Notes: generated by a model from the letters alone, not told the origin. DNA of 64,000 nt from Chryseobacterium sp. GVT01B (GCF_019970045.1 NZ_JAHXYI010000012.1:1-64000), one strand, 5' to 3'; shown: positions 18,865 through 27,298, counted from the stretch's first letter. Numbers and translations: made by a program.

Positions 18865-18894
18865 TAAAAGTACGACATATTTTATAAATACAAA
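18865..18894 (-). promoter_or_regulatory. Promoter of the candidate small RNA
   Basis: TTTG, 18 nt, TACTTTTA on the minus strand fits the Bacteroidetes -33/-7 arrangement with one mismatch in the -7 box. It lies just upstream of the predicted RNA. Confidence 0.45.
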
Positions 18895-19196
18895 AACATT
18901 TACCTCCTTTTTTAAAACTTTATGAAAACTTTATGACTTTTTAAGTTTTTTTGAGTTTACACCACATCATTACAAATCGCAATCAACACGGGCATTCAAT
19001 ACAAAAAACATCATTTAAACTCTTATAGCCTATTAAATCACCATAGAATCAAACATTTGTTTAGATAAAAAACATTCGGTTTTCACCCTGTTTTCATCGT
19101 TTTAAAAATTGGAGTTATCCGCTGTATTTCATGGTATATTTCTACTATTTATATTCAAAAATTTCAGGATATTTTAATCAGAAAATAATAGACTTA

Positions 19197-19555
19197 TTAT
19201 TTCAGTTTGTCTATTTTTTCAAAAACAGGAATTTCCAGATAACTGTCATTATATCGTTTTATTTCAATGGGCTTTCCGCATCGAATATCTTTCCAATAAC
19301 ATCCTAATGCAGCTTTATTACATGTAAAAACTAAATATACTTTGTTACAAAGCAAGGCTCCATTGTTTCCTGCAGGTGAAATTTTATGTAAACTATAACC
19401 ATGAAAACTTTAAAATACCTGCCAGCCGGAATCGGGCCTTCTTCTTTTAAAAGCAACTCTTCTGAAAATTCAGTCTTCCCAGCTAAAACTCTTGTTTTAT
19501 CAAATAATTCTATGAATAAATTCTACGCCGAAGCAGCAATAAAATTATAGGATTG
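19197..19555 (-). pseudogene. Degenerate gene remnant, unrecognised
   Basis: Reading on the minus strand, two frames joined by one shift near 19412 give a protein-like sequence of about 110 residues with ordinary amino-acid composition. It includes 'EELLLKEEGPIPAGRYFKVF', then 'GALLCNKVYLVFTCNKAALG', and ends 'YLEIPVFEKIDKLK' before a stop at 19197-19199. An in-frame stop interrupts it again near 19535. No start codon is evident. I do not recognise the family. It is best read as a decayed gene; a chance frame is possible. Confidence 0.35.
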
Positions 19556-19672
19556 TATTAGAATATCATATCTTAGAATCGAATTTGGAACCCAGATTTT
19601 GTGAAATAAAATATTGAAAGTCAAATCAAATCTACCAACAGCCGTTTATATCTCACTAATAAAAGAAAAAAA

Positions 19673-19705
19673 TTTTTGTATATTTAAAACATCTGTGTAT
19701 TTTAG
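19673..19705 (+). promoter_or_regulatory. Probable promoter of the peptide-export island
   Basis: A TTTG at 19675-19678, 19 nt, then TATTTTAG at 19698-19705 approximates the Bacteroidetes promoter. It lies 14 nt before the VKOR/thioredoxin start codon and would drive the island from 19720. Confidence 0.45.
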
Positions 19706-19719
19706 ATAAAAATATTAAC

Positions 19720-21234
19720 ATGATTTTTGACAAACTAATTAACCACCTAAAACTCGATAAACAGGAATTCATTTTCCAGTTCAACTCACATCCCAACTAT
19801 CCATCTGCGTTGGCTTTCAGTGATACGCTTAACTTTATGGGGGTGAAAAATGATGCTTATGAGCTTGACAAAGAATATTGGGACGAACTTCCGGAAGAAT
19901 TTATTGCCATTGTTGAAAATTCATTCTCTCTCGTAAAAAAGTCAGGCAGCAATTATTCAGTATACTCAGAAAAAGCAAAAACCTTCGGTAAAGAAGAACT
20001 TTATACCAAATCAACTGATTTTGTACTGTTGTTTGAAAAAACAGAAAATGCAGAAAATAAACTGGCTTTCAATTTCAAACCGGTTCTTTATTTAATTTTT
20101 GCAGCTGTTCTTGCTTATTCATTTATAAGCCAAACCATTTACGAAGCCTTATTCAATCTTCTTTCTTTGGCTGGAGTATATATTTCACTTGAAATCTTCA
20201 ATCAGAAATTCGGAAATACATCTACTGTAATCGGAAGTATCTGTGGTGGCGGAAGTGCTGCTGCCAACCAGACAGCCAACTCATGTGATAAAATCATAAA
20301 GCAGGATAAAACCAGTATTCTGGGTTTAAAATTTGCAGACTTTTCTCTGATTTATTTTGCTGGGCTTGCAGTGCTGGGGTTATTTTTACCGGCTACAGCT
20401 TATATTGTAAAAGGATTTACTTTTGTTTCTGTTCTTGCCATAGGGTATTCTCTATACATTCAGGCATTTGTAGAAAAAACGTTTTGCAGAATTTGCCTTT
20501 TGATTATTTCAATCCTTGTTGCACAGATAGTAGTAAGCAGTTTATTTTTTGAGAACCTCTCTTTCAGTGTGGGAACACTCTTATTAACTGTCATTCTATG
20601 GGCTCTGGTATTCTCTGCTGTTATTTATTTCAATACTCTTCTTGAGCAAAAAGAAGCACTTCAAAAGTCTAATGCAAAAAACCTTAGATTCAAAAGAAAT
20701 TATGAGCTTTTCAAAAATCAGATGGAACAGAATCCAAAAATTGAATTCCAGAACACAGAAACTTTTGCTGTTGGAAAAAAAGATGCAAAGCTTCGTATCT
20801 CTATCGTTTCCAATCCCTATTGCGGTTTCTGTAAAGATGCTCATAAACTGGCAGAAAGTCTCTTGGAAAAATATCCTGATAATATCTCTTTACAGATGAG
20901 ATTCAATTACAGCCCTGAAAGAGCTCCTGAAAAGTATACACAACTTATTTCAGACTTAACTCATATTTACCACAACAAGCCTGAAAAAGAATTTCTACAC
21001 GCTGTAGAAGAATGGTTTGAAACTAAGGACGAAAGCAAAATCAATGCGCTTTCCGGAGGAAATGTCACCTCGGAAAACCTGAATCCATTGGTAGAGATGT
21101 CTAACGAAAACAGCAATGCAGGATTAAACTTCACCCCTATTTTTATCATCAATGGATACCAATTCCCTGACAAGTATGATCGTGAAGATATTTTGTTTTT
21201 TATTGATGAATTAATAGAAGATGATGAGATTTAG
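19720..21234 (+). CDS. VKOR-thioredoxin protein with C39-like N-terminal domain
   Basis: A 504-residue inner-membrane thiol oxidoreductase. Residues 1-110 resemble a degenerate C39 peptidase domain that has lost the catalytic Cys and His. Residues 120-305 hold about five membrane helices of the vitamin K epoxide reductase (VKOR) type. They carry a loop cysteine pair (C175, C189) and a CRIC active site (C256, C259). Residues 345-504 are a thioredoxin-like domain with CGFC (C368, C371). This gives a complete electron relay for disulfide bond formation. It precedes the C39 exporter and the six-cysteine peptide gene, so the natural inference is that it oxidises that peptide or controls its folding. 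Related proteins in Bacteroidetes lie in peptide-export clusters. Confidence 0.88.
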   Translation: MIFDKLINHLKLDKQEFIFQFNSHPNYPSALAFSDTLNFMGVKNDAYELDKEYWDELPEEFIAIVENSFSLVKKSGSNYSVYSEKAKTFGKEELYTKSTDFVLLFEKTENAENKLAFNFKPVLYLIFAAVLAYSFISQTIYEALFNLLSLAGVYISLEIFNQKFGNTSTVIGSICGGGSAAANQTANSCDKIIKQDKTSILGLKFADFSLIYFAGLAVLGLFLPATAYIVKGFTFVSVLAIGYSLYIQAFVEKTFCRICLLIISILVAQIVVSSLFFENLSFSVGTLLLTVILWALVFSAVIYFNTLLEQKEALQKSNAKNLRFKRNYELFKNQMEQNPKIEFQNTETFAVGKKDAKLRISIVSNPYCGFCKDAHKLAESLLEKYPDNISLQMRFNYSPERAPEKYTQLISDLTHIYHNKPEKEFLHAVEEWFETKDESKINALSGGNVTSENLNPLVEMSNENSNAGLNFTPIFIINGYQFPDKYDREDILFFIDELIEDDEI

Positions 21235-21377
21235 TAAATAATATCATTCATTTGAAAATTTCACTATCTTAGGAAAAACAAAAACAACATCTGAGAAGGT
21301 GTAAAAGAGCAGAAAAACAGTGACCAATGGGACTATTTGCGGTTTACCATTTCATTGAATTATAATTGAATTAAAGT

Positions 21378-21404
21378 AAATGTCGTCACGCGCTGACGGC
21401 ATTT
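21378..21404 (+). terminator. Intercistronic stem-loop before the ABC exporter gene
   Basis: An 11-bp stem with one G-T pair (21378-21388 with 21394-21404) is followed by only a short T-rich stretch. It lies 18 nt before the exporter start and could attenuate or process the mRNA rather than fully terminate it. Confidence 0.35.
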
Positions 21405-21421
21405 TATAATGAGTAGTAGTT

Positions 21422-23617
21422 TTGAAAAAAAAGTTTCCTTTTTATAAGCAACCAGATACCAAAGACTGCGGCCCTACATGTCTCAGGATCGTAAGTAAGT
21501 ATTATGGTAAAAGTATATCCCTGCAGCAAATCCGTAACCTTTCCGAAACAACACGTGAAGGAAGCAGCCTTCTTGGACTAAGCGATGCAGCAGAAAATCT
21601 CGGATTCCGGTCGATGGGAGTCCAGATTGATTTCAATACCCTCACAGAAGAGGTTCCTTTCCCTTGTGTAGCACACTGGAATAAAAACCATTTTGTTGTT
21701 GTATACAAAATTGACAAAAATAACAAAGTATATATTTCGGACCCCAGTTATGGACTGATCACTTATACAAGAGAAGAATTCATCAAATCCTGGATCGGAG
21801 AAAATGCAAACGAAAATACAGAAGAGGGAATCGTCCTGATTCTTGAAACAACACCGGCTTTTTTCCAGACTGAATTTGATGCTGAAGAAAGTAAAGCCAG
21901 CTTTACATTTCTTTCCAAATATCTCCTTAAGTATAAAACACTTGTGATCCAGTTGGCCATAGGTCTTTTGGGAGGAAGTTTATTATCTCTGATATTCCCG
22001 TTTCTTACCCAAAGTATTGTAGACGTCGGGATCCAGAACCAGGATATTAATTTTATCTATGTAGTTTTACTTGCACAGATTATGCTATTCCTTGGAAGAA
22101 TGGGAATTGAAACCATACGAAGCTGGATTCTTCTCCATCTTTCGGCAAGGATTAACATTTCCATCATCTCCGATTTCTTTATCAAGCTCATGAGGCTTCC
22201 GATAAGTTTCTTTGATACGAGAATGACCGGAGATATCATGCAGAGAATAAATGACCACCACAGAATCGAGCAGCTGCTTACAAGTTCATCTTTAAATACC
22301 CTGTTCTCACTGGTGAATCTTATTATCTTCAGTATTGTTTTGCTGTTTTATGATTACAGATTATTCATTGTTTACCTTGTTGGGGCTGTATTGTATATTG
22401 GCTGGATCAGTTTCTTCCTGAAAAAAAGAAAAGAACTTGATTACAAAAGGTTCTCTCAGGTCTCTCAGGAACAAAGTAAAGTGATTGAACTTATCAACGG
22501 TATGCAGGAAATTAAAATGCATAATGCTGAAAAACAAAAACGATGGGACTGGGAATTTCTCCAGGTAAAACTGTTTAAGATCAGAATAAAATCTCTTTCA
22601 TTAGAACAATGGCAGTCTGTTGGAGGTAACTTTATCAACCAAATGAAAGATATTCTGGTAAGTTTCCTTTCTGCAAAACTGGTTTTAAGTGGTAACCTGA
22701 CTTTAGGAATGATGCTTTCTGTACAATATATCATTGGACAGTTGAACAGCCCTCTTCTTCAGCTTATTGACTTTATCAAGCAGACTCAGGATGCTAAGAT
22801 CTCCCTTGAAAGATTAGGAGAAATTCATGATAAAGATGATGAGGAAGATAAAAATGAACAGTACGTCACAGATGTTCCAAAAAAAGATATCGAGATCAGG
22901 GATATGTCATTCCGTTATATTGGTTCCGATGTTCCGGTTTTTGAAAACTTAAGCCTTACGATTCCTTATCAGCAGACTACAGCTATTGTAGGAGCCAGTG
23001 GAAGTGGAAAAACGACCTTGTTGAAACTCTTAATGAAGTTTTATGATCCTGATCAGGGTGAAATCAGAATCGGGAGCACCAATATGAAGAATATTTCGCC
23101 AAGATACTGGAGAGATCATTGCGGAGTGGTAATGCAGGAAGGCTATGTATTCAACGATACTATTGCCAATAACATTGCTGTAGGTGAAGACCATATTGAC
23201 AAACAAAAACTGAGACGTGCTGTAGAAATAGCCAACATTAAAGAATTTATTGAAAGCCTTCCGTTAAGTTATAATACGAAAATCGGAAATGAAGGTGTTG
23301 GAGTCAGCGGCGGTCAGAAACAAAGACTCTTCATTGCAAGAGCCGTTTACAAATCTCCTGAATATATTTTGTTTGATGAAGCTACATCAGCACTGGATGC
23401 CAATAATGAGAAAGTGATCATGGAAAACCTTGAGCAGTTCTTCAAAGGGAAAACAGCGGTAGTTATTGCCCACAGACTTTCTACAGTAAGACATGCGGAT
23501 AAAATTATCGTGCTGGATCAGGGGAAAGTTGTAGAAGAAGGCAGCCATGCAGACCTTGTAGATTTAAGAGGAGAATATTACAGACTTGTAAGAAACCAGC
23601 TTGAACTAGGAAGCTAG
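21422..23617 (+). CDS. Peptidase-domain ABC exporter (C39 family)
   Basis: A 731-residue bacteriocin-type exporter that cuts double-glycine leaders and pumps the peptide out. The N-terminal C39 cysteine peptidase shows 'KDCGPTCLR' (C16), 'NKNHFVVVY' (H90) and 'ISDPSYG' (D107). About six membrane helices follow (roughly 170-450). The ABC ATPase has Walker A 'GASGSGKT' (524-531), signature 'VSGGQ' (628-632) and Walker B ending 'LFDEATSALD' (D652, E653). All key residues are present, so it should be active. Translation appears to start at TTG, since no in-frame ATG precedes the C39 motif. The likely substrate is the leader peptide encoded next. Confidence 0.93.
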   Translation: MKKKFPFYKQPDTKDCGPTCLRIVSKYYGKSISLQQIRNLSETTREGSSLLGLSDAAENLGFRSMGVQIDFNTLTEEVPFPCVAHWNKNHFVVVYKIDKNNKVYISDPSYGLITYTREEFIKSWIGENANENTEEGIVLILETTPAFFQTEFDAEESKASFTFLSKYLLKYKTLVIQLAIGLLGGSLLSLIFPFLTQSIVDVGIQNQDINFIYVVLLAQIMLFLGRMGIETIRSWILLHLSARINISIISDFFIKLMRLPISFFDTRMTGDIMQRINDHHRIEQLLTSSSLNTLFSLVNLIIFSIVLLFYDYRLFIVYLVGAVLYIGWISFFLKKRKELDYKRFSQVSQEQSKVIELINGMQEIKMHNAEKQKRWDWEFLQVKLFKIRIKSLSLEQWQSVGGNFINQMKDILVSFLSAKLVLSGNLTLGMMLSVQYIIGQLNSPLLQLIDFIKQTQDAKISLERLGEIHDKDDEEDKNEQYVTDVPKKDIEIRDMSFRYIGSDVPVFENLSLTIPYQQTTAIVGASGSGKTTLLKLLMKFYDPDQGEIRIGSTNMKNISPRYWRDHCGVVMQEGYVFNDTIANNIAVGEDHIDKQKLRRAVEIANIKEFIESLPLSYNTKIGNEGVGVSGGQKQRLFIARAVYKSPEYILFDEATSALDANNEKVIMENLEQFFKGKTAVVIAHRLSTVRHADKIIVLDQGKVVEEGSHADLVDLRGEYYRLVRNQLELGS

Positions 23618-23626
23618 TAAACATAT

Positions 23627-23655
23627 AGCGGAACCGAAAAGCTTATAGAGTAGGA
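23627..23655 (+). promoter_or_regulatory. Shared leader element, copy A
   Basis: AGCGGAACCGAAAAGC followed by TTAT and AGAGTAGGA lies 22 nt before the start of the island peptide. Closely matching elements precede the orphan peptide at 45431 (copy B) and the tail-collar gene at 42154 (copy C). Its position between the exporter and peptide genes suggests an internal promoter region or an RNA control element in the 5' leader of the peptide. Confidence 0.6.
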
Positions 23656-23677
23656 AAAACAAAAACTAATTTTAATC

Positions 23678-23872
23678 ATGAAAAATCTAAAAAAACTTTC
23701 GAGAAAAGATCTGGCATTTGTCAGCGGAGGTGTAGTTATTCCGGACAACAATTGTTGTGGTTCTTGGTGTCTTGGCAGCTGGATGCCATGCCGTATCCAT
23801 CATATTGCATGTCCACCGGATGCTGATACTTCACCACCATCGTGGTACGACGGGAATTGCCCATTTGGTTAA
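23678..23872 (+). CDS. Cys-rich double-glycine leader peptide (bacteriocin-like)
   Basis: A 64-residue precursor. The leader MKNLKKLSRKDLAFVSGG (1-18) ends in the GG expected by C39 peptidases. The mature part of 46 residues holds six cysteines (26, 27, 31, 38, 45, 61), several Trp and Pro, and two His, which suggests a compact disulfide-bonded peptide. Neighbours supply an exporter upstream and an HlyD adaptor downstream, plus a VKOR/thioredoxin protein able to make disulfides. It could be a bacteriocin, a signal peptide or another secreted effector; nothing in the sequence decides which. The leader N-terminus is shared with the orphan peptide at 45270-45431. Confidence 0.85.
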   Translation: MKNLKKLSRKDLAFVSGGVVIPDNNCCGSWCLGSWMPCRIHHIACPPDADTSPPSWYDGNCPFG

Positions 23873-23878
23873 ATTATA

Positions 23879-23901
23879 TTCCCCCTGAAATATTGGGGGA
23901 A
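23879..23901 (+). terminator. Stem-loop between peptide and HlyD genes
   Basis: A GC-rich stem (TTCCCCC 23879-23885 with GGGGGAA 23895-23901) is followed by AATTTTAT. Placed 6 nt after the peptide stop and 16 nt before the HlyD start, it may act as a leaky terminator or mRNA stabiliser so that more peptide than adaptor is made. Confidence 0.5.
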
Positions 23902-23917
23902 ATTTTATCTTAGAAAA

Positions 23918-25216
23918 ATGAAAGAAGACGTTTTAGACAATATTGAACTTCGCTCAGAAAGCGTTCAGGATATTCTTACCCAGCCTCCTCATTGGATGAT
24001 ACGCTGGGGAAATACCGTTATATTTATTATTCTCCTGTTGATTCTCCTAATGAGTTACATTATAAAATATCCGGAATTTGTACCGGCACCTATTATTGTA
24101 ACTTCTCAGAATCCTCCGGAGAAAATCGAAGCAAGGACAAGTTCCAAAATTGAAAAAATATTCATAAAAGACCATCAGGAAGTTAAAAAGAATGATGTTC
24201 TGATGGTAATGCAGTCTGCAGCCAATTATAAGGACATTCTAGAGCTTAAAAAGCTGATAGACTCCATTACTCCTGATAATTTATATAACTTCCCTCTGGC
24301 CCAGGCTTCAAGGTTCAAATTGGGGGAATTACAGGGTGAATACAACAGTTTTGCAAAAGCATTTCAGGATGAAGCCCTTTTTACAAGATTACAGCCTTAT
24401 GCTCCGGAAAACCTGGCAGCCAATCAGAGTATTTCTGAATACCGCGTAAGAATAGCTACCTTAAAACAACAGAAAAACCTGGAATCTATAAAATATGATC
24501 TGACCAAGAAAAACTTCAACAGGTCTCAGGAACTTTTCAATCAGGGAGTTATTTCAGCTATGGAACTTGAAAATGAAAAGATCAAATATCTTCAGGCCCA
24601 GCAAAATCTTGAAAATCTTAACATCACCATTTCACAAATGGATGAGGGTATTTCCAATCTTAACAAGACTAAAAGCGGAACTGCCATTAATACAGAAAAA
24701 GACAGAATTACATATTCTTCACAAACTTTACAGCTTCTTGAGCAACTGAGAAAATCTTTAAAACAGTGGGAGCTGAATTACCTTGTCATATCATCTACGG
24801 ATGGTATTGCCAGTTTCCAGCAGTTTTTTGGTGAAAATCAGTTTGTAAAGGTGAGTGAACCTATCGTTTCTATTCTTCCTAAAAATAAAGAGCAGTTGGT
24901 AGGCAGAATGTCTGTTCCTACAACCAACTCAGGAAAAATAATTCCAGGCGAAAAAGTATTGATTAAGCTTGATAACTACCGATTCCAGGAATACGGAATC
25001 ATCGAAGGAAAAGTACAGAATATCTCTCTTATTCCTGATGATAAAGGAAATTATTACGTAGATGTTATTTTGCCAAAAGGATTAAAAACCAGCTATAACA
25101 AAACGCTTACATTCGATAAAGAACTCAGAGGCAGCGCAGAGATCGTAACACAAGATCTCCGATTGATTGAAAGATTCTTCTATCAAATCAGAAAGCTTCT
25201 TGGATATCAGGTCTGA
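23918..25216 (+). CDS. HlyD-family membrane fusion protein
   Basis: A 432-residue periplasmic adaptor of peptide or toxin exporters. A single membrane anchor lies at about residues 28-50. It is followed by a biotinyl-lipoyl-like half-motif ('ARTSSKIEKIFIKDHQEVKK'), a long coiled-coil hairpin (about 150-280) and a returning lipoyl/beta-barrel segment. Bacteroidetes adaptors of this type pair with C39 ABC exporters to bridge to the outer membrane. It lies 45 nt after the peptide gene and is the last gene of the island; a terminator follows. No TolC homologue is adjacent. Confidence 0.9.
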   Translation: MKEDVLDNIELRSESVQDILTQPPHWMIRWGNTVIFIILLLILLMSYIIKYPEFVPAPIIVTSQNPPEKIEARTSSKIEKIFIKDHQEVKKNDVLMVMQSAANYKDILELKKLIDSITPDNLYNFPLAQASRFKLGELQGEYNSFAKAFQDEALFTRLQPYAPENLAANQSISEYRVRIATLKQQKNLESIKYDLTKKNFNRSQELFNQGVISAMELENEKIKYLQAQQNLENLNITISQMDEGISNLNKTKSGTAINTEKDRITYSSQTLQLLEQLRKSLKQWELNYLVISSTDGIASFQQFFGENQFVKVSEPIVSILPKNKEQLVGRMSVPTTNSGKIIPGEKVLIKLDNYRFQEYGIIEGKVQNISLIPDDKGNYYVDVILPKGLKTSYNKTLTFDKELRGSAEIVTQDLRLIERFFYQIRKLLGYQV

Positions 25217-25240
25217 TAAAGAATTTAGATAAAAAAAATA

Positions 25241-25276
25241 AAAGCCGTTGTACAGATTGTAGAACGGCTTTTTTAT
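25241..25276 (+). terminator. Terminator of the peptide-export island
   Basis: AAAGCCGTT (25241-25249) pairs with AACGGCTTT (25263-25271), followed by TTTTT. It lies 25 nt after the HlyD stop codon. Confidence 0.85.
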
Positions 25277-25567
25277 AATGATATCTGAGATTAGTCACAC
25301 TTTCAACATATCCAATTAGTAAAATTCATTGATTACAGCCTTTACTCTGCAAAAAGAGAACCTAAGATCATAAATAAACAGATCCATCAAAAAAAACCTG
25401 TAAGAAAGCGAATACATGGGAAATAATAACCTTCTATCTTAAAAAAATTTCGATAAAGAGTAGGATAAGCTCAAAAGCCGGATCATCCCTTAATTTTCTA
25501 TTGAAAGACAATAATGAAAAAATTGGGAAGAAATAAAAAGATAGATTTTCAGTTATTCTAAAAAATG
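25277..25567. other. Gene-free spacer
   Basis: No gene was found. The stretch contains AAAGAGTAGGATAA near 25456, which resembles only the 3' half of the leader element, and a 15-codon frame at 25514 that I do not consider real. Confidence 0.4.
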
Positions 25568-25604
25568 AAAACCGCAATCATTAAATCAATGATTGCGGTT
25601 TTTT
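25568..25604. terminator. Bidirectional terminator hairpin
   Basis: A 13-bp perfect stem (25570-25582 with 25588-25600) is flanked by A and T runs. It can end transcription of the minus-strand tRNA and any plus-strand read-through from the island. Confidence 0.8.
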
Positions 25605-25605
25605 G

Positions 25606-25679
25606 TAGCGAAGACGGGAATTGAACCCGTGACCTCAGGGTTATGAATCCTGCGCTCTAACCAACTGAGCTACCTCGCC
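25606..25679 (-). tRNA. tRNA-Met (CAT anticodon)
   Basis: A 74-nt cloverleaf. The acceptor stem GGCGAGG pairs with CTTCGCT (two G-U pairs). The D arm is GCTC/GAGC, the anticodon loop is TTCATAA (anticodon CAT), and the T arm is ACGGG/CCCGT. No CCA is encoded, and the acceptor starts with a G1-U72 pair, so it is more like an elongator than an initiator tRNA. A tRNA-Ile2 (lysidine-modified CAT) is the alternative, but the sequence resembles elongator Met tRNAs. Confidence 0.93.
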
Positions 25680-25723
25680 GTTTTGGTGGTGCAAATATAG
25701 AAAATATTTCTTTACCTCCAAAA

Positions 25724-27016
25724 TTATTTTAACTTAAAATATTCCAAAACATCTCCAACGTGATCTGGTTTGTTGATAATCTTATTGTTAGCATCTAAAA
25801 TAAAATACGTCGGAGTTGCATGAATATTGTACATGTCCGTGTAACTGCTGTTCCATCCTCTCAATTCTGAGTCATTCACCCAAGGAAATGCAGCAATCTT
25901 TTTAGTATAAGAGTTTTTGTCAACATCTAAAGAAAACCCTACAACCTGAATATTCTTTGATTTCAGCTCATTGTATTTTTCCAGAAGTTTCGGAAGTTCG
26001 CTTTCACAGTGTGAGCATGTGGATGACCAAAACACAATAACCTTTTTATCAGCCTTTATATCGTATAACGACTTCGCTGTAGTATTTACAGGCGACTGGA
26101 ATTTATAATTAGGGAAAGCAGCTCCCATTTCAATATTAGCGTTCGATTTCAATGTAGAAGCAAGTCTGTCATTGATGGTACACTTAAGATTTTTGGCAAG
26201 CGACAAATATTTGCTCTTATATTCATCCATCTCATATACATCAAAAATATCGATCAGTTCTGATAAAACAGTCTGACCTCTTGGAGTTTCCACTTTTAAT
26301 CGGTCTAATAGTTTGTCAACAGAAGCAGTAACATTAGTATTCCCCCCGGAATTCAGGTAAGATACCAATACTGGTCTTAGTAATGATGAAGTTTCCAGCA
26401 TATCATTTGACTTGTCCAGAAAGTTGATTATTTCCTCCTGATCTACTTTTTTGGCAACATCTTGTGAAGGGGAAATAAATTTACTGTAATTCGTGTTATA
26501 ATAGGTAATAAATGGATGTTGAGCAGCATCAATAGAGCTGGAAGTACCGGAAAGTCTGTCGATCTCTATTTTCAGTGCTTTTCCAAAGTCTGTATTATCT
26601 TTATAATATTCTTTGATCTGTGCTAAAGCCGGCAAAATAAGCTCTTTCTTTTGTGAACCTTCCTGCTGCTTGCTCATCAGGTTATTCGCTTCATCCAGAT
26701 ATGTAACATCTTTAACTTTATTATTCTGGATATCCAGTTTAATATTGACATTTTTATTTTCAGAAATAAAGCTTACGGTATTATTAGAGCCCGGGAAATA
26801 GATTTTCATCATTCCCATATAGCTGCTTGGGTATTTAAAAGTCCACGTACTATTCTTACTCTGTTCCTTCGTAACAATAATATCTTTTGAACCGTTTAAT
26901 GTATATAGAATAGCGTCCTGATCTTTAAAGTCTGCCGGAGTCTGAATGGTAACTGTAAATTGAGCCTGCAGAGCAAATGCGGCCAAAACCGCAGATAGCG
27001 TATAAATCTTTTTCAT
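25724..27016 (-). CDS. TlpA-like thioredoxin-family thiol-disulfide protein
   Basis: A 430-residue exported protein. The signal peptide ends around 'ALQAQ' (residue 20). An N-terminal beta-rich region of the type found before many Bacteroidetes TlpA domains is followed by a helical middle part. The C-terminal thioredoxin fold (about 300-430) has the active site 'STCSHCESELP' (C334, C337) and the cis-Pro segment 'HATPTYFIL'. It probably reduces or isomerises thiols in the periplasm. It is separated from the T9SS cargo gene upstream by a perfect terminator palindrome. Confidence 0.85.
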   Translation of the reverse strand: MKKIYTLSAVLAAFALQAQFTVTIQTPADFKDQDAILYTLNGSKDIIVTKEQSKNSTWTFKYPSSYMGMMKIYFPGSNNTVSFISENKNVNIKLDIQNNKVKDVTYLDEANNLMSKQQEGSQKKELILPALAQIKEYYKDNTDFGKALKIEIDRLSGTSSSIDAAQHPFITYYNTNYSKFISPSQDVAKKVDQEEIINFLDKSNDMLETSSLLRPVLVSYLNSGGNTNVTASVDKLLDRLKVETPRGQTVLSELIDIFDVYEMDEYKSKYLSLAKNLKCTINDRLASTLKSNANIEMGAAFPNYKFQSPVNTTAKSLYDIKADKKVIVFWSSTCSHCESELPKLLEKYNELKSKNIQVVGFSLDVDKNSYTKKIAAFPWVNDSELRGWNSSYTDMYNIHATPTYFILDANNKIINKPDHVGDVLEYFKLK

Positions 27017-27023
27017 AGAGTAA

Positions 27024-27057
27024 AAATAAAAAAACTCTCTGATTAATCAGAGAGTTT
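27024..27057 (-). terminator. Perfect palindromic terminator
   Basis: A 26-bp uninterrupted palindrome (arms 27032-27044 and 27045-27057) is followed on the minus strand by a T-rich run. It lies 20 nt after the stop of the small membrane protein gene and separates it from the TlpA-like gene. Confidence 0.8.
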
Positions 27058-27077
27058 AATATTATTTTAATAAAATT

Positions 27078-27293
27078 TTATGCTTTTACGCTCTTGTACT
27101 TTTTTGTAAAGTAAACAATAAATGCAATTGCTACAATACCAAGTACATATACGTACATATCAATGGGTGCAGGTGCTCCGGTACCATTCCCTCCATTTCC
27201 GGTTCCTGTTGGAGCTGGTTGTGGTGGGGCTGCATTTGCGAAAGTTATAGCAAAAAGAAAAAGAGCTAATACTAGTTTATTAATAGTTTTCAT
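27078..27293 (-). CDS. Small secreted or membrane protein with Pro/Gly-rich linker
   Basis: A 71-residue protein. A signal peptide (1-21, ending 'TFANA') is followed by a Pro, Gly and Thr-rich stretch (22-44), one membrane helix (about 46-62) and a basic tail ('KKYKSVKA'). I recognise the layout from small flavobacterial proteins that sit beside surface-protein genes, but no function is known. It begins 5 nt after the T9SS cargo gene and must be co-transcribed with it. Confidence 0.7.
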   Translation of the reverse strand: MKTINKLVLALFLFAITFANAAPPQPAPTGTGNGGNGTGAPAPIDMYVYVLGIVAIAFIVYFTKKYKSVKA

Positions 27294-27298
27294 GTGGT

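Noticed and set aside
25448..25470. AAAGAGTAGGATAA as a fourth copy of the leader element
   Set aside because: Only the 3' half matches; the GAAAAGC part and a following gene are missing.
25514..25561. A 15-codon frame beginning 'MKKLGRNKKIDF' downstream of the island
   Set aside because: It resembles the start of a leader peptide only loosely, has no cysteines and stops at once.
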